Positions 1 to 12,133 of a stretch of 64,000 nt of DNA are shown here, piece by piece (within the stretch, counting starts at the first letter, position 1; the number at the start of each line of letters is the position of its first letter). The notes below the pieces were generated by a model. The model did no database searches. It worked only from the letters and a program-made list of their open reading frames with translations, and was not told where the DNA came from. The stretch is from positions 60,286,234-60,350,233 of the forward strand of contig OY743174.1 of the NCBI GenBank assembly GCA_963555705.1, written 5' to 3'. Origin of the DNA: Ligustrum vulgare (lineage: Eukaryota > Streptophyta > Magnoliopsida > Lamiales > Oleaceae). The position numbers were made by a program, and so were the translations under genes.

Positions 1-499
1 CTTATGGATGAGATCACAGTAAGTATGTGTGAGAATGTATATGCCAGTGAATTGAATTTTTTGTGTTTTGTAGGAATAGATAGCTAAGGAAACCTAATAA
101 TCAATTTATATCAAAAGTTATTTCATTTATCATTTTTTACTATGAGATTTATTTTTTATTCTTAGGTAAATTTTAATAATTAAAATCCCTTTATTTTTAA
201 TGATTTATTTTCTATTAATTATGTCAATTCCAGACAAATTTCGAGATAGATATGAAGGATATGAGATTGGCAAATTATGTTGATAGAATATTCAATGGGA
301 GATATAGGGAGTTCAAGGCTGAGTTGAGTGCATATTATAAGTTGGGCGAGACACATGAGAATGCATTAAACAACCCTCCTTTAGAGATGCTTGATAGAGA
401 TATAGGTCAATGGATGGAACTATGCAATCATTTCAACTCCAATAAGTTCAAGGTATTTTTTGTGTAAGAATTTTTCCTAGTTTTACTTTTTAACTTTGT

Positions 500-540
<41 letters not shown>

Positions 541-907
541 TTGTAGAAAGCTTCATCAGTAAATATGGTGAATCGTTCGAAGAAGATGTATAATCATCGT
601 ACTGGTTCACGTCCTTTCTCATACATAGTAGAGGAGATGGCAGAGGTAGTAAATTTAATTATTATTATAATGTCGTGAATTAATTAATTTTTTTTGCAAA
701 TTGAAATACATTGTTTGTCACATTCTTACATGCTATTAGGATGGTTCAAAGTTTCCTGAGGTCCATGCATTTGAGTTAGCTTATGCAGGGAAGAATAAGT
801 GTTGGACTGATAATATAGATAGGACTCAATATGTAAGAAATATTCAACTCTTCATTTGTACTTTGATTTTTTCTCTTGATTTGTGTTATGTATCTTTTGG
901 GTGTCTA

Positions 908-982
<75 letters not shown>

Positions 983-1509
983 TTTTTTTTATCAATACCT
1001 TGCAGGATGAGATGCTTGTCAAAATTGATGAATATCTCTTGCAAAAGGCTAAGGAACAACAACTTTCGGAAGACACACCTTTGGAGGAGATACCCGTTGA
1101 CGATCCTGAGGCTGGACTTAATATCATGATGTCTGTACTAGGTGAGAAACCTGGGCGTCAAATTCGTGGTTTGGGAAATGGTCGTCTTCGAAACATTAGG
1201 ACTACTTCACATGTGCGCAATTTGGAGCAAGAGTTGGAAGTAGAACGTACTGCTCGAAAGGCAGCCGATGCATCTCGAGTGAAGATGGAGGAAAGGATGC
1301 AAAATAAGCTGAAGGTTGTTGGTCGAAAATTTAATTCTACATTACAATCTTTACATCATTCTATGCAGCAGATATGTCATAATGTTCCTGGTTTTGTCAT
1401 GCCACCATTTACGCCATTGTCAATAGATGATGCTTTCGAGGAAAATGGTGATGTTGAGGGAGAAGAGAACAACTTTGAGGAAGAGCACAACTTTGATGAG
1501 GATGAGTAG
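1..1509 (+). CDS. CACTA (En/Spm) transposon ORF, C-terminal exons (partial)
   Basis: This is the 3' part of a spliced gene that begins before the window. Exons that join in frame are ..18, 234-452, 547-645, 740-832 and 1006-1509 (stop TAG). All introns read GT..AG. The second exon opens TNFEIDMKD and continues through GRYREFKAEL; later exons carry NRSKKMYNHRTGSRPF, EVHAFELAYAGKN and a basic coiled-coil stretch (HVRNLEQELEVERTARKAAD), ending in an acidic Glu/Asp tail. This layout is known from the plant transposase (Ptta/En/Spm, Transposase_24) family, an accessory ORF of CACTA elements rather than the TNP2 catalytic subunit. Intron 3 holds a (TA)n run. The visible exons have no stop or frameshift. 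The family is confident; whether the gene is expressed is unknown. Confidence 0.85.
910..980. repeat. (TA)n microsatellite in CACTA ORF intron
   Basis: About 35 uninterrupted TA dinucleotides lie in the intron between exons 740-832 and 1006-1509. A shorter (TA)n run lies in the preceding intron near 507-537. Open reading frames across it are artefacts encoding Ile-Tyr repeats. Confidence 0.95.
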
Positions 1510-1639
1510 CATATTTAATTAATTTATGAGGATATATATTTATTTTTTTATTATTATATAGATGCATTAATGATAGGTATAGAGCATGTTTGCTTAACTA
1601 TTTTTATATATATTTACATCACATTCAATGACAATGAGT

Positions 1640-2247
1640 TTTTAGTTCGAGTTTGATACAATATTTGGAGTCAGTAATATATTGTTTTATATTAGAAATT
1701 TAAATTTAAATTTAATTTATTTTTATCCTACAAATAAGTTTTCCATACAAACAAAAAATCGTGATAAGAAATTAAATTACAAAGTGTTTTCCATACAAAC
1801 AATTATTTGTGGGGGAAAACTACGATTTAGCCTACAACATCATTTTAATCTATACCTACAAACATATTTTGTAGTTCAATCTAACATTAGAATACAAAAA
1901 ATTGTGTAGGGATAGAAATTAGACAACAAATAATATTTGCCTCTAAAAGATTTGTAAGCTCGAACTTCAACCAACGAAACATATTTCGTAGGTAAAATAA
2001 ACATTAGCATACAAATAATTTCGTTGGGAAAGATCTTAGACGACAAATGATTTTTGTAGTGAAAGATTTCGTAGGCCCATATCTCCCCAGACAAAGTTAC
2101 CAATTTTGTCGGCTTATGTCTATCCCCTCGATGTTTGCCACACAAATCTCCCTACAAATTATCTTCGTCTGGAAAGACTTTTACCCACGAAAAAGAACAT
2201 TTCCCTACAAATTTATTTTGTATGCGGAAAGTAAATTTCTTGTAGTG
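1640..2247 (+). repeat. CACTA subterminal repeat field
   Basis: Degenerate 8-12-bp motifs recur in both orientations (CTACAAAT, TTTGTAGT, CATACAAA, TTTCGTAGG), about one every 30-50 bp, up to the terminal TTTCTTGTAGTG. In CACTA elements such fields bind the TNPA-like protein. The binding role is inferred from the family. Confidence 0.65.
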
Positions 2248-3637
2248 AATCGGGAGCCACCTCGGCCCCGATTGCATACTAATTGTTTGTCCGAGTACGC
2301 AGGAAGTTCACCTATTTAAGAGGGAGGAGCATGGACGTATTAATCTAAGGTCCTACTAGATTTTGTGGTCAACATACACAATTTCTCAAACTACTTTTAT
2401 TATACATATTTTCTCTCTCTAATTTTTAATCACATATCTTACCTTGAAAATCAAATAAATTGGTTTATAAACACTAAAATTGATATTTGCATGAAATATC
2501 CATAACCTTTACACATTAGCACATTTACGTCGCAAACCTTTTTCATCGCATTCTTGTTCACAAATTTATGTAAATAGTTCCTGATTATAATTTCTCTCCA
2601 AAATTTTCTTTAGAATAGAGTAAAACGACTCATTTGTGCATAGTATTTCAATCAGCACTAGACCCAACATATGCCGAGTACATGTATCTCTCTCACTTGA
2701 ACTTTGGGGTTTAAAAAAATTTCAAAGGACGGTGTATCCGATCCTAACTCACCCGTTGTCATCAATCAATATAAAAAAAAAAGTTGTGTTATCTTTATTC
2801 TCGGATGAGACTCATATCTCTATAATTATTTAAATAGACAAATAGTAGTATATTAAATGAATTTAGCATTTAGGCAACCCAACCTATTACATTCAAAAAA
2901 TGTGGGAGTTTTTCTTGTTTCAAGTGAGAAGAATCTGATGGTCGGAAGATGGGAATGCTGGGCCCTCCATTGTTAGTCAGCACATCACTTAAACACGATG
3001 GAATTCAACACGAGAGACAATATTCACAATACATTTTCATAAAATTCAATTTTTTCTTGTACATTACGTGCGTCGGGACATGATAATCATGTAAACAAAA
3101 ATTGTGAAAAATTAACAAAGCATCTTTAATCGAAGAGAACTCAAGAGTCTCGAAGGGTTTAAGATTTCATATAATAATTAACTTTGATCATTCGTGTGAT
3201 ATTTGCAATGTAATTGTAAAGGCTAATTAAGAGAATCTGAAAATAAAAGGGTAGATGTTTGATGGAGAGACGAGATTATTGATTTGGCTATCTAAATATA
3301 TTGTCACAATATTTTCTTATATATGCATCACATTTTAATTTTAAGAAATGTTCATAATCTTTAATCAATATTACAATTATGTCCCCCCATTTTTTTCATC
3401 GTATTCTTATTTTAATTCTTTCATTAATTAATATATCTCATTTCTTCTATCGATTTCTGTTAAAAAATTTATTAAGAGGGATTAAAAAGATTTATTTACC
3501 GCTTGTACACTTAATAAGTAAAATATACTTGAATAAAGAATTGAATGAAAACCATCATAAAAGACAAAATTTGATAATTGTTGAAAAATTAATGATAACA
3601 ATTTCATGAAAAAAATAAAGAAAATAAATGTAATCTA
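2248..3637. other. Intergenic sequence right of the CACTA element
   Basis: No gene is supported. Sequence near 2380-2480 (CAATTTCTCAAAC, TTTTTAATCACA, ACCTTGAAAA, then TTGGTTTATAAA) belongs to a dispersed motif block that recurs near 29160-29280 and 32400-32560 and inverted near 4745-4860. It is probably an eroded MITE. Short ORFs at 2636-2833 and 3379-3609 have no recognisable content. Confidence 0.5.
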
Positions 3638-3835
3638 TCTATATATAATAATAGCATAACTGTCACTATTTTTACGCACACACTTTCCCGACAAACAATC
3701 TTTCTAAATCAGGAAATTTTTGCCAAATTTTTTTTATTAAATATAATTAATAAAAGTTAGTATTAAATGTTGGTATTAAATAAAAGTTGGTATTAAATGA
3801 AATTTAATAATAAATGTAGGTCATTAATATATATA
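3638..3835 (+). mobile_element. Helitron 5'-end fragment, copy 1
   Basis: It starts A|TCTATATATAATAATAGC, the expected Helitron 5' terminus (TC after a host A). The next 80 bases contain CGCACACACTTTCCCG, matching the 5' ends of the - strand Helitrons B and C (CGCACATAGTTTCCCGCC). No 3' CTAG hairpin follows in this orientation. A second copy starts at 4103, and a Stowaway MITE lies between them. Confidence 0.6.
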
Positions 3836-4062
3836 CTCACTCCGTCCCAATTATATAGACTTATTTCTTTATTGAGAAGTATTTATTTTGTTTGTTTATC
3901 AATGAACATTTATTTATTACTTCCAATATAATAGTTTTGATATTAAATAAGGGTATGTTAGAAATTTTCTTTACAAAAATTACTTTTTCAATGACATGAA
4001 ATATGTTTTCTTAATCTGTGTAAAATGTCAAACAAATCTATATAATTTGGATGGAGGGAGTG
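3836..4062. mobile_element. Stowaway MITE (Tc1/mariner type)
   Basis: The terminal repeats are CTCACTCCGTCCC at the left and the complement of CACTCCCTCCATCC at the right. The flanks are TA at 3834-3835 and 4063-4064, the hallmark TA TSD. It is about 227 bp, AT-rich, with no coding capacity. Confidence 0.8.
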
Positions 4063-4102
4063 TATATATATATAGTTTTTATAAAATATATGTAATCTAT
4101 CT

Positions 4103-4311
4103 TCTATATATAATAACAGGATAATCGTTATCATTTTTATACACACATTTTCCCGTCCAAAACACTTTCCAAATTAGGAAATTTTTGGGAAAAAAAAAAA
4201 GAAAGAAAGAAAGAAAGAAAGAAAAGAAAAAGGAAAAGAAAGTATTAAATGTAATTAATAAAAGTTAGTATTAAATGAAAGTTCATAATAAATGTGGGTC
4301 GTTAATATATA
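4103..4311 (+). mobile_element. Helitron 5'-end fragment, copy 2
   Basis: TCTATATATAATAACAGG, then ACACATTTTCCCGTCC and AATTAGGAAATTTTTGGG, parallels copy 1 at 3638 almost base for base, including the upstream TGTAATCTATCT. It contains a (GAAA)n stretch near 4200-4225 that copy 1 lacks. It abuts the 3' end of Helitron A at 4312. Either the segment was duplicated or related Helitrons inserted twice. Confidence 0.55.
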
Positions 4312-6108
4312 CTAGTTGTCTACCCGTGCAATGCACGGAATATATAATTTTTTAATTATAATTTTAAAAATATCTTGATTCAATCATATCAAATAAAAAA
4401 ATATAATTTTAATAAAATCTCAATACAAAATGTTATTGAATTTGAAATTTTAAAAAGACAAAATTATTCAAAATAAAAAAATGCCACATGTACACTAAGT
4501 ATACCGGCCACTCATTTAGATTTTTTAAATAAATTTTTTTTTTTTTGACTTTATTTGCATTTTTCTGAAAATTTGTCCACCTCATCACCTATTTCTCTAT
4601 AAATAAATATTTTATAATTTATATTAACTATATTTTTTAATATGTTACTTACATATATTTTATTTGAAATCCAATATATTAATTAATATATTTTATTTTT
4701 CTTTATTTTTTAAACATGTTAATTTTTGTCAAAATGATAAAATGATTAAGCCTTCGTTTGATAATAATATTTGGTTTATAAATTTGTTTATTTATGATTT
4801 TGTGGTAAAAAGTAGTGATTGAAAATTGGAGAGGGAAAATATGTGTGGTTAAAAAGTTGATAGAAATAATTAATTATTTTTATAACATGCGTATTGAAGA
4901 GCCTACTCATTTATTGACATATTAGGAAGTAAAATTTCAATAATTTTATTTATTTATTTTCAAAATATATTAATTCATTTTTTTCATTTCTAACTTAACA
5001 AATTTATATACTATATATTTATTTATTATAAAATATATTAATCCAAATTTTTCATTTTCAATGTAACACATTTACATATATATGATATGATATTTATTTA
5101 TGTTCAAATATATTAATCCAATTTTTCTATTTCCTACATAATACATGTTATTGAATTTGAAACTTTAAAAAATATATATATATAATCAAAATAAAAAATT
5201 CTTCATGTACACTCAGTGTACCACGCCACTCAAAGTTTGGCACTTAGTAAAAAATTTTATATAAAATTTCTTTTGACTTTTATTTACGTTTTTCCTCTAA
5301 AAATTTACTCACATTATCACCTATTTTTCTTTTAAAATGTTATAATTTTTAATTAACTTTATTTTTTAATATGTTGCTTACATATATTTTATTCGAAATC
5401 CAATATATATATATATATTTTAAACATACTAATTTTTATCAAAATGATTAAATGATTAAATTTTCTACCAATTTATCATTGATTAATCATTGATGGTAAA
5501 AAGTTGATAGCAAATAATTAATTATTTTTGTAATATGCTTATTGAAGAACCTACTCATTTATTGACATATTAGGAAGTAAATTTTCAATGATTTTATTTA
5601 TTTATATTCAAAACATATTGATTCAAAATCTTCATTTCTAACTTAACAAATTTATATAGCATGAATTTTTTTATTTTCAAACATATTAATACAAAATTTT
5701 CATTTTCAATTTAACACATTTACATAGATATGACATTTATTTATATTCAAATATATTAATATAATTTATTTATTTCATACATAACACATTTACATATATA
5801 TCACATTTATTTATGTTCAAATATATTGATTCAATTTTTTCATTTCCTACATAATACATTTACATAGATATCACATTATTTATGTTCAAATATATTAATC
5901 TAATTTTTTCATTTTCAATGTAATAAATTTACACATAGTATATTTATTACAAATTTTACTAAATATGTAATAAATAATAATTTTTCCTACAAAAATATTT
6001 ATCTTTTCTTTATTTTTTTATATATAAAAGTAGAAATAAGGAGAGAGAGTCATTAAATGCAATTTTTCCTCCAAAATGACTCTCTTCTTTCTTCTACTTT
6101 TATATATA
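4312..6108 (-). mobile_element. Helitron A (non-autonomous)
   Basis: On the - strand the 3' terminus is CTAG (4312-4315) followed by host T, preceded by the perfect hairpin CCGTGCATTGCACGG (4324-4338). The opposite end reads, on the - strand, TATATATAAAAGTAGAAG, the usual plant Helitron 5' sequence lacking only its leading TC. Helitron B begins at the next base, which suggests B inserted at an AT inside A's 5' terminus. No ORF; internal direct repeats are listed separately. Confidence 0.75.
4435..5870. repeat. Direct duplication inside Helitron A
   Basis: Segments at about 4435-5150 and 5152-5870 align at an offset of about 0.65-0.73 kb. Both have TTGAATTTGAAA, then CATGTACACT and GTATACC/GTGTACC, then TTTTTAATATGTT, then ACTCATTTATTGACATATTA followed by GGAAGTAAA. 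Downstream (5590-5940) a unit of about 70 bp (TTTACATATATATCAC, TTATTTATGTTCAAATATAT, TTCATTTCCTACAT) is repeated four to five times. Confidence 0.75.
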
Positions 6109-7569
6109 CTAGTAATCGCACCCGTGCGATGCACGAAATATATAATTGAAAATAATTTATTGAATAAGTTGTAAAAATACAATTTCCGATAAAAAACAAC
6201 ACAATAAAAAAATAATAATAATAACTTGCATGCACAAATTGTGAATAATTTTTAATTTTATTTCTCCATATAAGATTTCTTACTTTAATGTGTAATTGCG
6301 TATTCAATATACAATCCAAAAAAAAAAAAAAAAGTTATGAATTTCATTTTTTTTAAAAGTTAATTGTTCATTCTCTAATTTTCTTAGTTTAATTATTTAT
6401 ATAGAATTGATTATTCAAAAATAATTTTTTTTAATGTTCATTCGCAACCACATATTATTTAAAAACTAATTTTTCACAATTGCACATACTACTTTTTAAC
6501 CACACATTCTAAAAAAAGAAAATCAATTTTCAACTACTCACTTGATTGATTTGACAATTATTTTATTTTTTATACTACCTTCTTTCACTTTCAATCACAC
6601 ATTTAAAACTATTTCTATAGTCTATATCAATATCAATATCAAACTTACTCCTATTCAATGATTCAAATAAAACGTGACATTTCATTTTTCACCAAGTATT
6701 AAAAATGGTCATGTTACACACACACACACAAAAAAAAACTATTTTTTGTGCCTGTTAAATAAATGTATTAACCATATTTTTATTTTTAAATAGAATAAGT
6801 TTGATAAAACCTTATATTTTTACTTTCTATAGAACTCAATGAATTAATTTTTAAAGTCTGTAGTATATATTTTACAAATTGATGTTCTTTTAAATTTATA
6901 AAATTAAAAAATAGATAAATGAACAGAATGAGTAAATTTATAAAATTAATTTCAAAATTACCAAAAAAATTATCGAAATATAAAGTTATAGAAATCAAAA
7001 TATTTTAATTGAATTTACTTAGAAAGATTGGATATCTAGTATTTCTTTTAATTTGATAAGAAAAAATATATGAAATTAATCATTTATATCAAATTGAAGT
7101 TATGTAAGAAAAAATAGATATCATTTTATGATTTAAATGAGATAAATTAAAAAGATTGGATATTGAAAAAAGTAAAAAGTATAAATTAAGCTTTTACCTT
7201 TATTATTTGAGACAATTTTACGAATGATATATTTAGAGTTTGTTTTCATTTGTTAGCTTGTATTAAACTTCTCGTTAAGATCTTGAATTTGACACCCATA
7301 TTGCATATTTTTTTACTTCAAAATATTACAATAATTATCAAAAGAAAAAAAAATAATATACAATTTGATCTATTTATAGATTTTTTATTTTTTACAAATC
7401 AATAAGTCATTTATTATATGTCACGTATAATTAATTTTGCATTAATTGAAGTTTCTTAATTCAATTATTAAAATAATTGATAAAATTATAAAGTTTCCTA
7501 ATATAGCAAGTAAAAATGGCGGGAAACTATGTGCGAATTTATGTGACGGCTATGTTGTTATTATATATA
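6109..7569 (-). mobile_element. Helitron B (non-autonomous)
   Basis: The 3' end is CTAG at 6109-6112 with hairpin CGTGCATCGCACG (6123-6135 on the opposite strand). The 5' end reads TATATATAATAACAACATAGC on the - strand at 7569 and downward, truncated by the leading TC. It shares its whole length with Helitron C. No transposase ORF is present. Confidence 0.75.
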
Positions 7570-7659
7570 CTAGTAATCGCACCCGTGCGATGCACGGAAT
7601 AAATAATATTTATTGAATAAGTTGTAAAAATACAATGTCCGAAAAAAATAACAAAATAA

Positions 7660-7749
<90 letters not shown>

Positions 7750-8899
7750 TTGCATACACAAATTGTGAGTAATTTTTAATTTCATTTCTCCCTATAAGAT
7801 TTCTTATCTTAATGCATAAATTGTATATTCAATATACAATCAAAATATCAAAAAAAAAAAAAAAAAGAATTTGACAATTATTTTATTTTTTATATTACTT
7901 TCTTTCACTTTCAATATACAATCAAAATACCACTCAATTGATTGATTTGACAATTATTTTATTTTTGATATTACTTTCTTTCACTTTCAATCACACATTT
8001 AAAACAATTTCTATAGTTTATATCAAACTTACTCCTATTCAATGGTTTCAAATACAATGTGACATTTTTTTTTTCACCAACTATTGAAAATGACCATGTT
8101 ACCCACACACACACACAAAACTATTTTTTGTGCATGTTAAATAAATGTATGGACTATATTTTATTTTTAAATATAATAAGTTTGATAAAACCTTATATTT
8201 TTATTTTCTATAGAATTCAATGAATTAATTGTTAAAGTCTGTAGTGTATATTTTACAAATTGAGGTTAGTTTAAATTTATAAAAAATTAAAAAATAGATA
8301 AATGAACAAAATGAGTAAATTTATAAAATTAATTTCAAAATTACCAAAGAGTTTATCGGATATCATTATTTCTTTTAATTTGATAAGAAAAAACATTTGA
8401 AATTAATCATTTATGTCAAATTGAAGTTAGGTAAGAAATGATAAATATCATTTTATGTCTTAGATGAGATAAATTAAAAAGATTAGATATTGAAAAAAGT
8501 AAAAAGTATAAGTAAAACTTTTACATTTATTATTTGAGGCAATTTTAAGAATGATATATTTAGAGTTTGCTCTCATTTGTTAACTTGTATTGAACTTCTC
8601 ATTAAGATCATGAATTTGACACCTATATTGCATATTTTTTTTACCTCAAAATATTACAATAATTATCAAAAGAATAAAAATAATATACAATTTGATCTTT
8701 TTATAGATTTTTTATTTTTTACAATCAATAAGTCATTTATTACATGTTACTTATAATTAATTTTGCATTAATTGAAGTTTCCTAATTCAATTATTAAAAT
8801 AATTAATAAAATTACAAAGTTTCCTAAAATGGCGGGAAACTATGTGTGGGTTTTTTGGCGGCTATACTATTATTATATATATTAAGATTAAGATTAAGA
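7570..8899 (-). mobile_element. Helitron C (non-autonomous, sister of B)
   Basis: The 3' end is CTAG at 7570-7573 with hairpin CCGTGCATCGCACGG (7583-7597). The 5' end on the - strand is TC at 8899-8898, followed by TTAATC repeats and TATATATAATAATAGTATAG. B and C align end to end with small indels. C has a greatly expanded (AAT)n and lacks some segments of B, including part of the poly-A region near 6310-6540. No coding capacity. Confidence 0.78.
7660..7748. repeat. (AAT)n microsatellite in Helitron C
   Basis: About 29 consecutive AAT/TAA triplets. The homologous position in Helitron B (about 6211-6226) has only four to five. A poly-Ile ORF across it is an artefact. Confidence 0.97.
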
Positions 8900-9474
8900 C
8901 TAGTATATACATGTGCAATGCACGGATGACATTATTGTTATATTTATTTGCTATGAGAAGTGTTGATGAACAAATTGACATAATAAAGTTATTTACTTAA
9001 AGAAATTAAATTGGATATTGATAATCAATATTCAAATTTGGTAGGTTGACAAAATCAAACCAAGTTTTAGAAAATTTCTTTAAAAACAACATTTGTAGTA
9101 AAACTTGTTAGATTCGCATCCTTATCAGAAATTAGTATCTTCGCCAATCCTTATCAGAAATATTATAGTAGATATAATTATAAACAAAGAGCGATAGAAC
9201 CTGATTGATGAGTTCGAATAAAAAATTCATAAACTTTTTCAAGTAAAATGATTCAACAATCAACTTGAATCAACATTCAAGTAAAAATCTGATTAATGAT
9301 TCTCTCTTTAGTAATTAGTTATAGACATAATAAAAAAAACTAAAAAAATGAACTAAATACTAATAGTAATGCATATTTATATACTAAAATACAATAATGT
9401 ATTAACAAATAACAATAGTTACAATACTAATACTTATTTAATTTATAAATTACAATGAATCAAATAAAAAATGA

Positions 9475-9971
9475 TCAATGATTACCATTTATAATCAGGG
9501 GTGCAAAAATGAAAAATTTACAAAGGCCAAGAGAGTAAGAGGCAGACCCATCAAAGTTCAAACATTCATCAAGCACTTTCCCCTGAGCGAAATTCGTCAG
9601 ATTTTTGAAAAGGTTAGAAATAGATTCAACAGATGATGGATTAAGCTTGTACCCTTCTTCAGCTATAGTCAAAGGATCCTCCAAAATCCCATCCATCATT
9701 CCCATGGCTACTCAGACTCTAATGAATTGATTTTTTGAGCAATTTTGCGAATTGGGCTGCCCCCAATTTTGTGGATCCAAGTAGCACCTAGCTCGGTCTT
9801 GTCACCACAAAATTTAGAAGTGTTAATTCTTCCACCAATTCTTGTTCCACCCACCACAACCAAAAGCTTAAAAAGATCTTTCGAGGTTGTAGCTGTGTAG
9901 AGCTTGTTAGAAGCAGTTAGGCCAACCATTCTTGTACCAATTATCACAATTCTGGGCTTTTTGGACACCAT
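9475..9971 (-). pseudogene. Polyamine oxidase 5-like fragment (PAO5), broken
   Basis: The reading frame from 9971 gives MVSKKPRIVIIG, then GLTASNKLYTA, then GGTRIGGRINTSKF, GATWIHKIGGSPI and KIAQKINSLES. This is the N-terminal FAD-binding region of plant PAO5-type flavin amine oxidases. It continues in another frame (MDGILEDPLTIAEEGY and SVESISNLFKNL, 9475-9705). At about 9708 there is a TAG stop, and a one-base loss shifts the frame. The dinucleotide-binding motif has also decayed (GTRMVG where the family has GAGMAG). Only about 150 of some 550 residues are present, without introns. It lies inside Helitron D and is a captured, dead fragment. Confidence 0.85.
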
Positions 9972-10367
9972 TTTTGTTATCACTATCACACCAATACAGC
10001 TCATCCCTAAATGATCATCAATACACAAGTTTTATACTAAGTCTAGGCAAATGAAAGTTGATTTTTTCTGGTCATTAGTACAGCTACAGATGTTGAGATT
10101 AATAATGAAGGCCATATTTTCACCTAATATCCAGAAAAATCACAATAGTAAGGGCAGACACAGTTCTTCAAGCCATTGCTGTATGGACCTCTGTACTTAT
10201 CAGTAAACCGAAACACCTACAACTCACTACTGAAAGAGCAACCATTGCTTGAAAGTCAGATATTGGAAAACAAATCAGCTATAAATTGGAAAGCAATCAA
10301 TAAAGGAAAAAAATAAAACCAACCCTATCACGGTAAGTCCATTGCACAAAATTAGAAAATAAAATAC

Positions 10368-10494
10368 CATTTTAGGAATGCAAAACTCTTCTCAACTCCA
10401 AGACGTCCCACGTGGACTATCAATGGTTTGTCGGGTTCTCCATTGCTAATCCAGAAAGAAATTTTAGAACTTACGCTGAAGTCAACTCCTAAAG
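10368..10494 (-). pseudogene. SQD2 (sulfoquinovosyl transferase) exon fragment
   Basis: The - strand reads NGEPDKPLIVHVGRLG followed by VEKSFAFLK. This matches the conserved segment of chloroplast SQD2, the glycosyltransferase that makes sulfoquinovosyl diacylglycerol from UDP-sulfoquinovose. The residues before it (GVDFSVSSKIS) are a weaker match to the adjoining part. The match stops after FLK near 10368, where the parent gene would continue or splice. A single exon of a protein of about 500 residues is present, so it cannot function. It lies inside Helitron D. Confidence 0.85.
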
Positions 10495-11820
10495 TTGTGG
10501 TAATGTTCAGAATTAAATAAAAATAGGTTTCAGAGTTAAATTCTAGAGATATCCAATTGTATTCTTGGACTTGCCAATTCAATGTAGTAACTCGCTGAGA
10601 ATTCACTTCAAAATTTCTCACTAAAAACCAAGTAAATGCAGTTGCAGCAGAGTTTTCAAAAATTTCGATTTCATAACCACAACACATCATTTAAATCAAG
10701 CAGCATGGAATCTCATACATTTTCGCCAAATAAGAAAGGTTAAAGTTTTGTGCCATCACCAGCCCTGATAGAGTGGTGGTCCAAATGTAGTTATGCAAAA
10801 CAAAAGAATGTGGCATAATTTATCCCAACACCCTGCTTCGATCATTGAAACTATGTCAAATGAGCAAGCCTCAGCCACCTATGTGACTTTTTGAATGACA
10901 TTTTTCTTCCACTTTCCAGTGAGATTACAGCCACCTATGTGATTCAAAGAATGCATACCCTCATGCAGAACATACTTGTGATTAAGCACAATATCAATGC
11001 AATGAAAAATTTAAAGCAAAAACATACATAACTGGGATGTTGTATCAGAATTACAATATTTCATATCAATTAATTAGGGAAATTGTCTCCAGCTTTAGAC
11101 AAATGACATACATGGATCAATCCATTGGCTGTAGAAGCTTTTCTAGTCCGATCGACGAGGGCAAGACTAAGGAATGGCACTAAAACTCAGGAAAAGAGTA
11201 AAAAGAAAAGAAGAAAAAAACACATGAGCAGACCTCTATTAAAGAAGGTACTACGTAGCCAGCTTCCCCAAGTTGACCGCCATGTTGAATGGATTCAGCA
11301 AAATTTGAAGTAGAGTTCACGAGCCTAAATAAAGTTAAAAATGAACTTGTGATAACTATACCTCTTTTCTCAGATCAGTCATTAATAATTAAAATACTTT
11401 CTCCAAATTACATTAATAATTAAAATCTGGACAAAAGAAACATACACCTACATCGAATATATGTAGAATTTTCCTCGCTAGAGAAATATATGTAGAATTT
11501 TTTAAGAAATATTTGAAGCAAAACAAACATGGCGAATCCCTCATAATAACAAAATCTCTTACCACAACAAAATAAAGAATGACATCAAGATATCCGTCAA
11601 ACCAAAAGAAATAGAGGAATTTTGATACCCACTGGTCATTTAATAATATACCACTACACCATGCTGACTGAGATAATCATCATCCATCTCAACAAAAAAA
11701 ATCAATTTAACAATAAAAATAATCCTAAAAATGAACATATGATCAAAACTGATACTTAGAAGTAAAGACCAAGAAATAGACTTGGTAAATTTTGTTAAAA
11801 CAATAACTTAATACCATACC
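10495..11820. other. Helitron D interior without identified gene piece
   Basis: The sequence resembles plant intron or UTR DNA. A 62-codon ORF at 11125-11313 (+) rich in Lys/Arg has no recognisable domain. Intronic parts of the captured SQD2 and GDH loci may make up much of it, but this cannot be shown from the window. Confidence 0.4.

Positions 11821-12133
<313 letters not shown>

Larger units (their letters stand above)
1..2247 (+). mobile_element. CACTA (En/Spm) DNA transposon, 3' portion
   Basis: The element enters from the left edge and ends at 2236-2247 with TTTCTTGTAGTG, the reverse complement of the canonical CACTA terminus CACTACAAGAAA. The next three bases, AAT (2248-2250), would be one copy of the 3-bp TSD. 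Between the ORF stop (1509) and the end lies about 0.7 kb rich in short direct and inverted motifs such as CTACAAA, TTTGTAG and TCGTAGG, which is the usual subterminal transposase-binding array. The 5' end and the other TSD copy lie outside the window, so autonomy cannot be judged. Confidence 0.85.

Noticed and set aside
863..1129. ORFs of Ile-Tyr repeats across the (TA)n run on both strands
   Set aside because: Products of a dinucleotide microsatellite in an intron; the real exon starts at 1006 after TTGCAG.
7570..7785. 71-codon ORF with a poly-isoleucine run
   Set aside because: It is the translated (AAT)n microsatellite within Helitron C.
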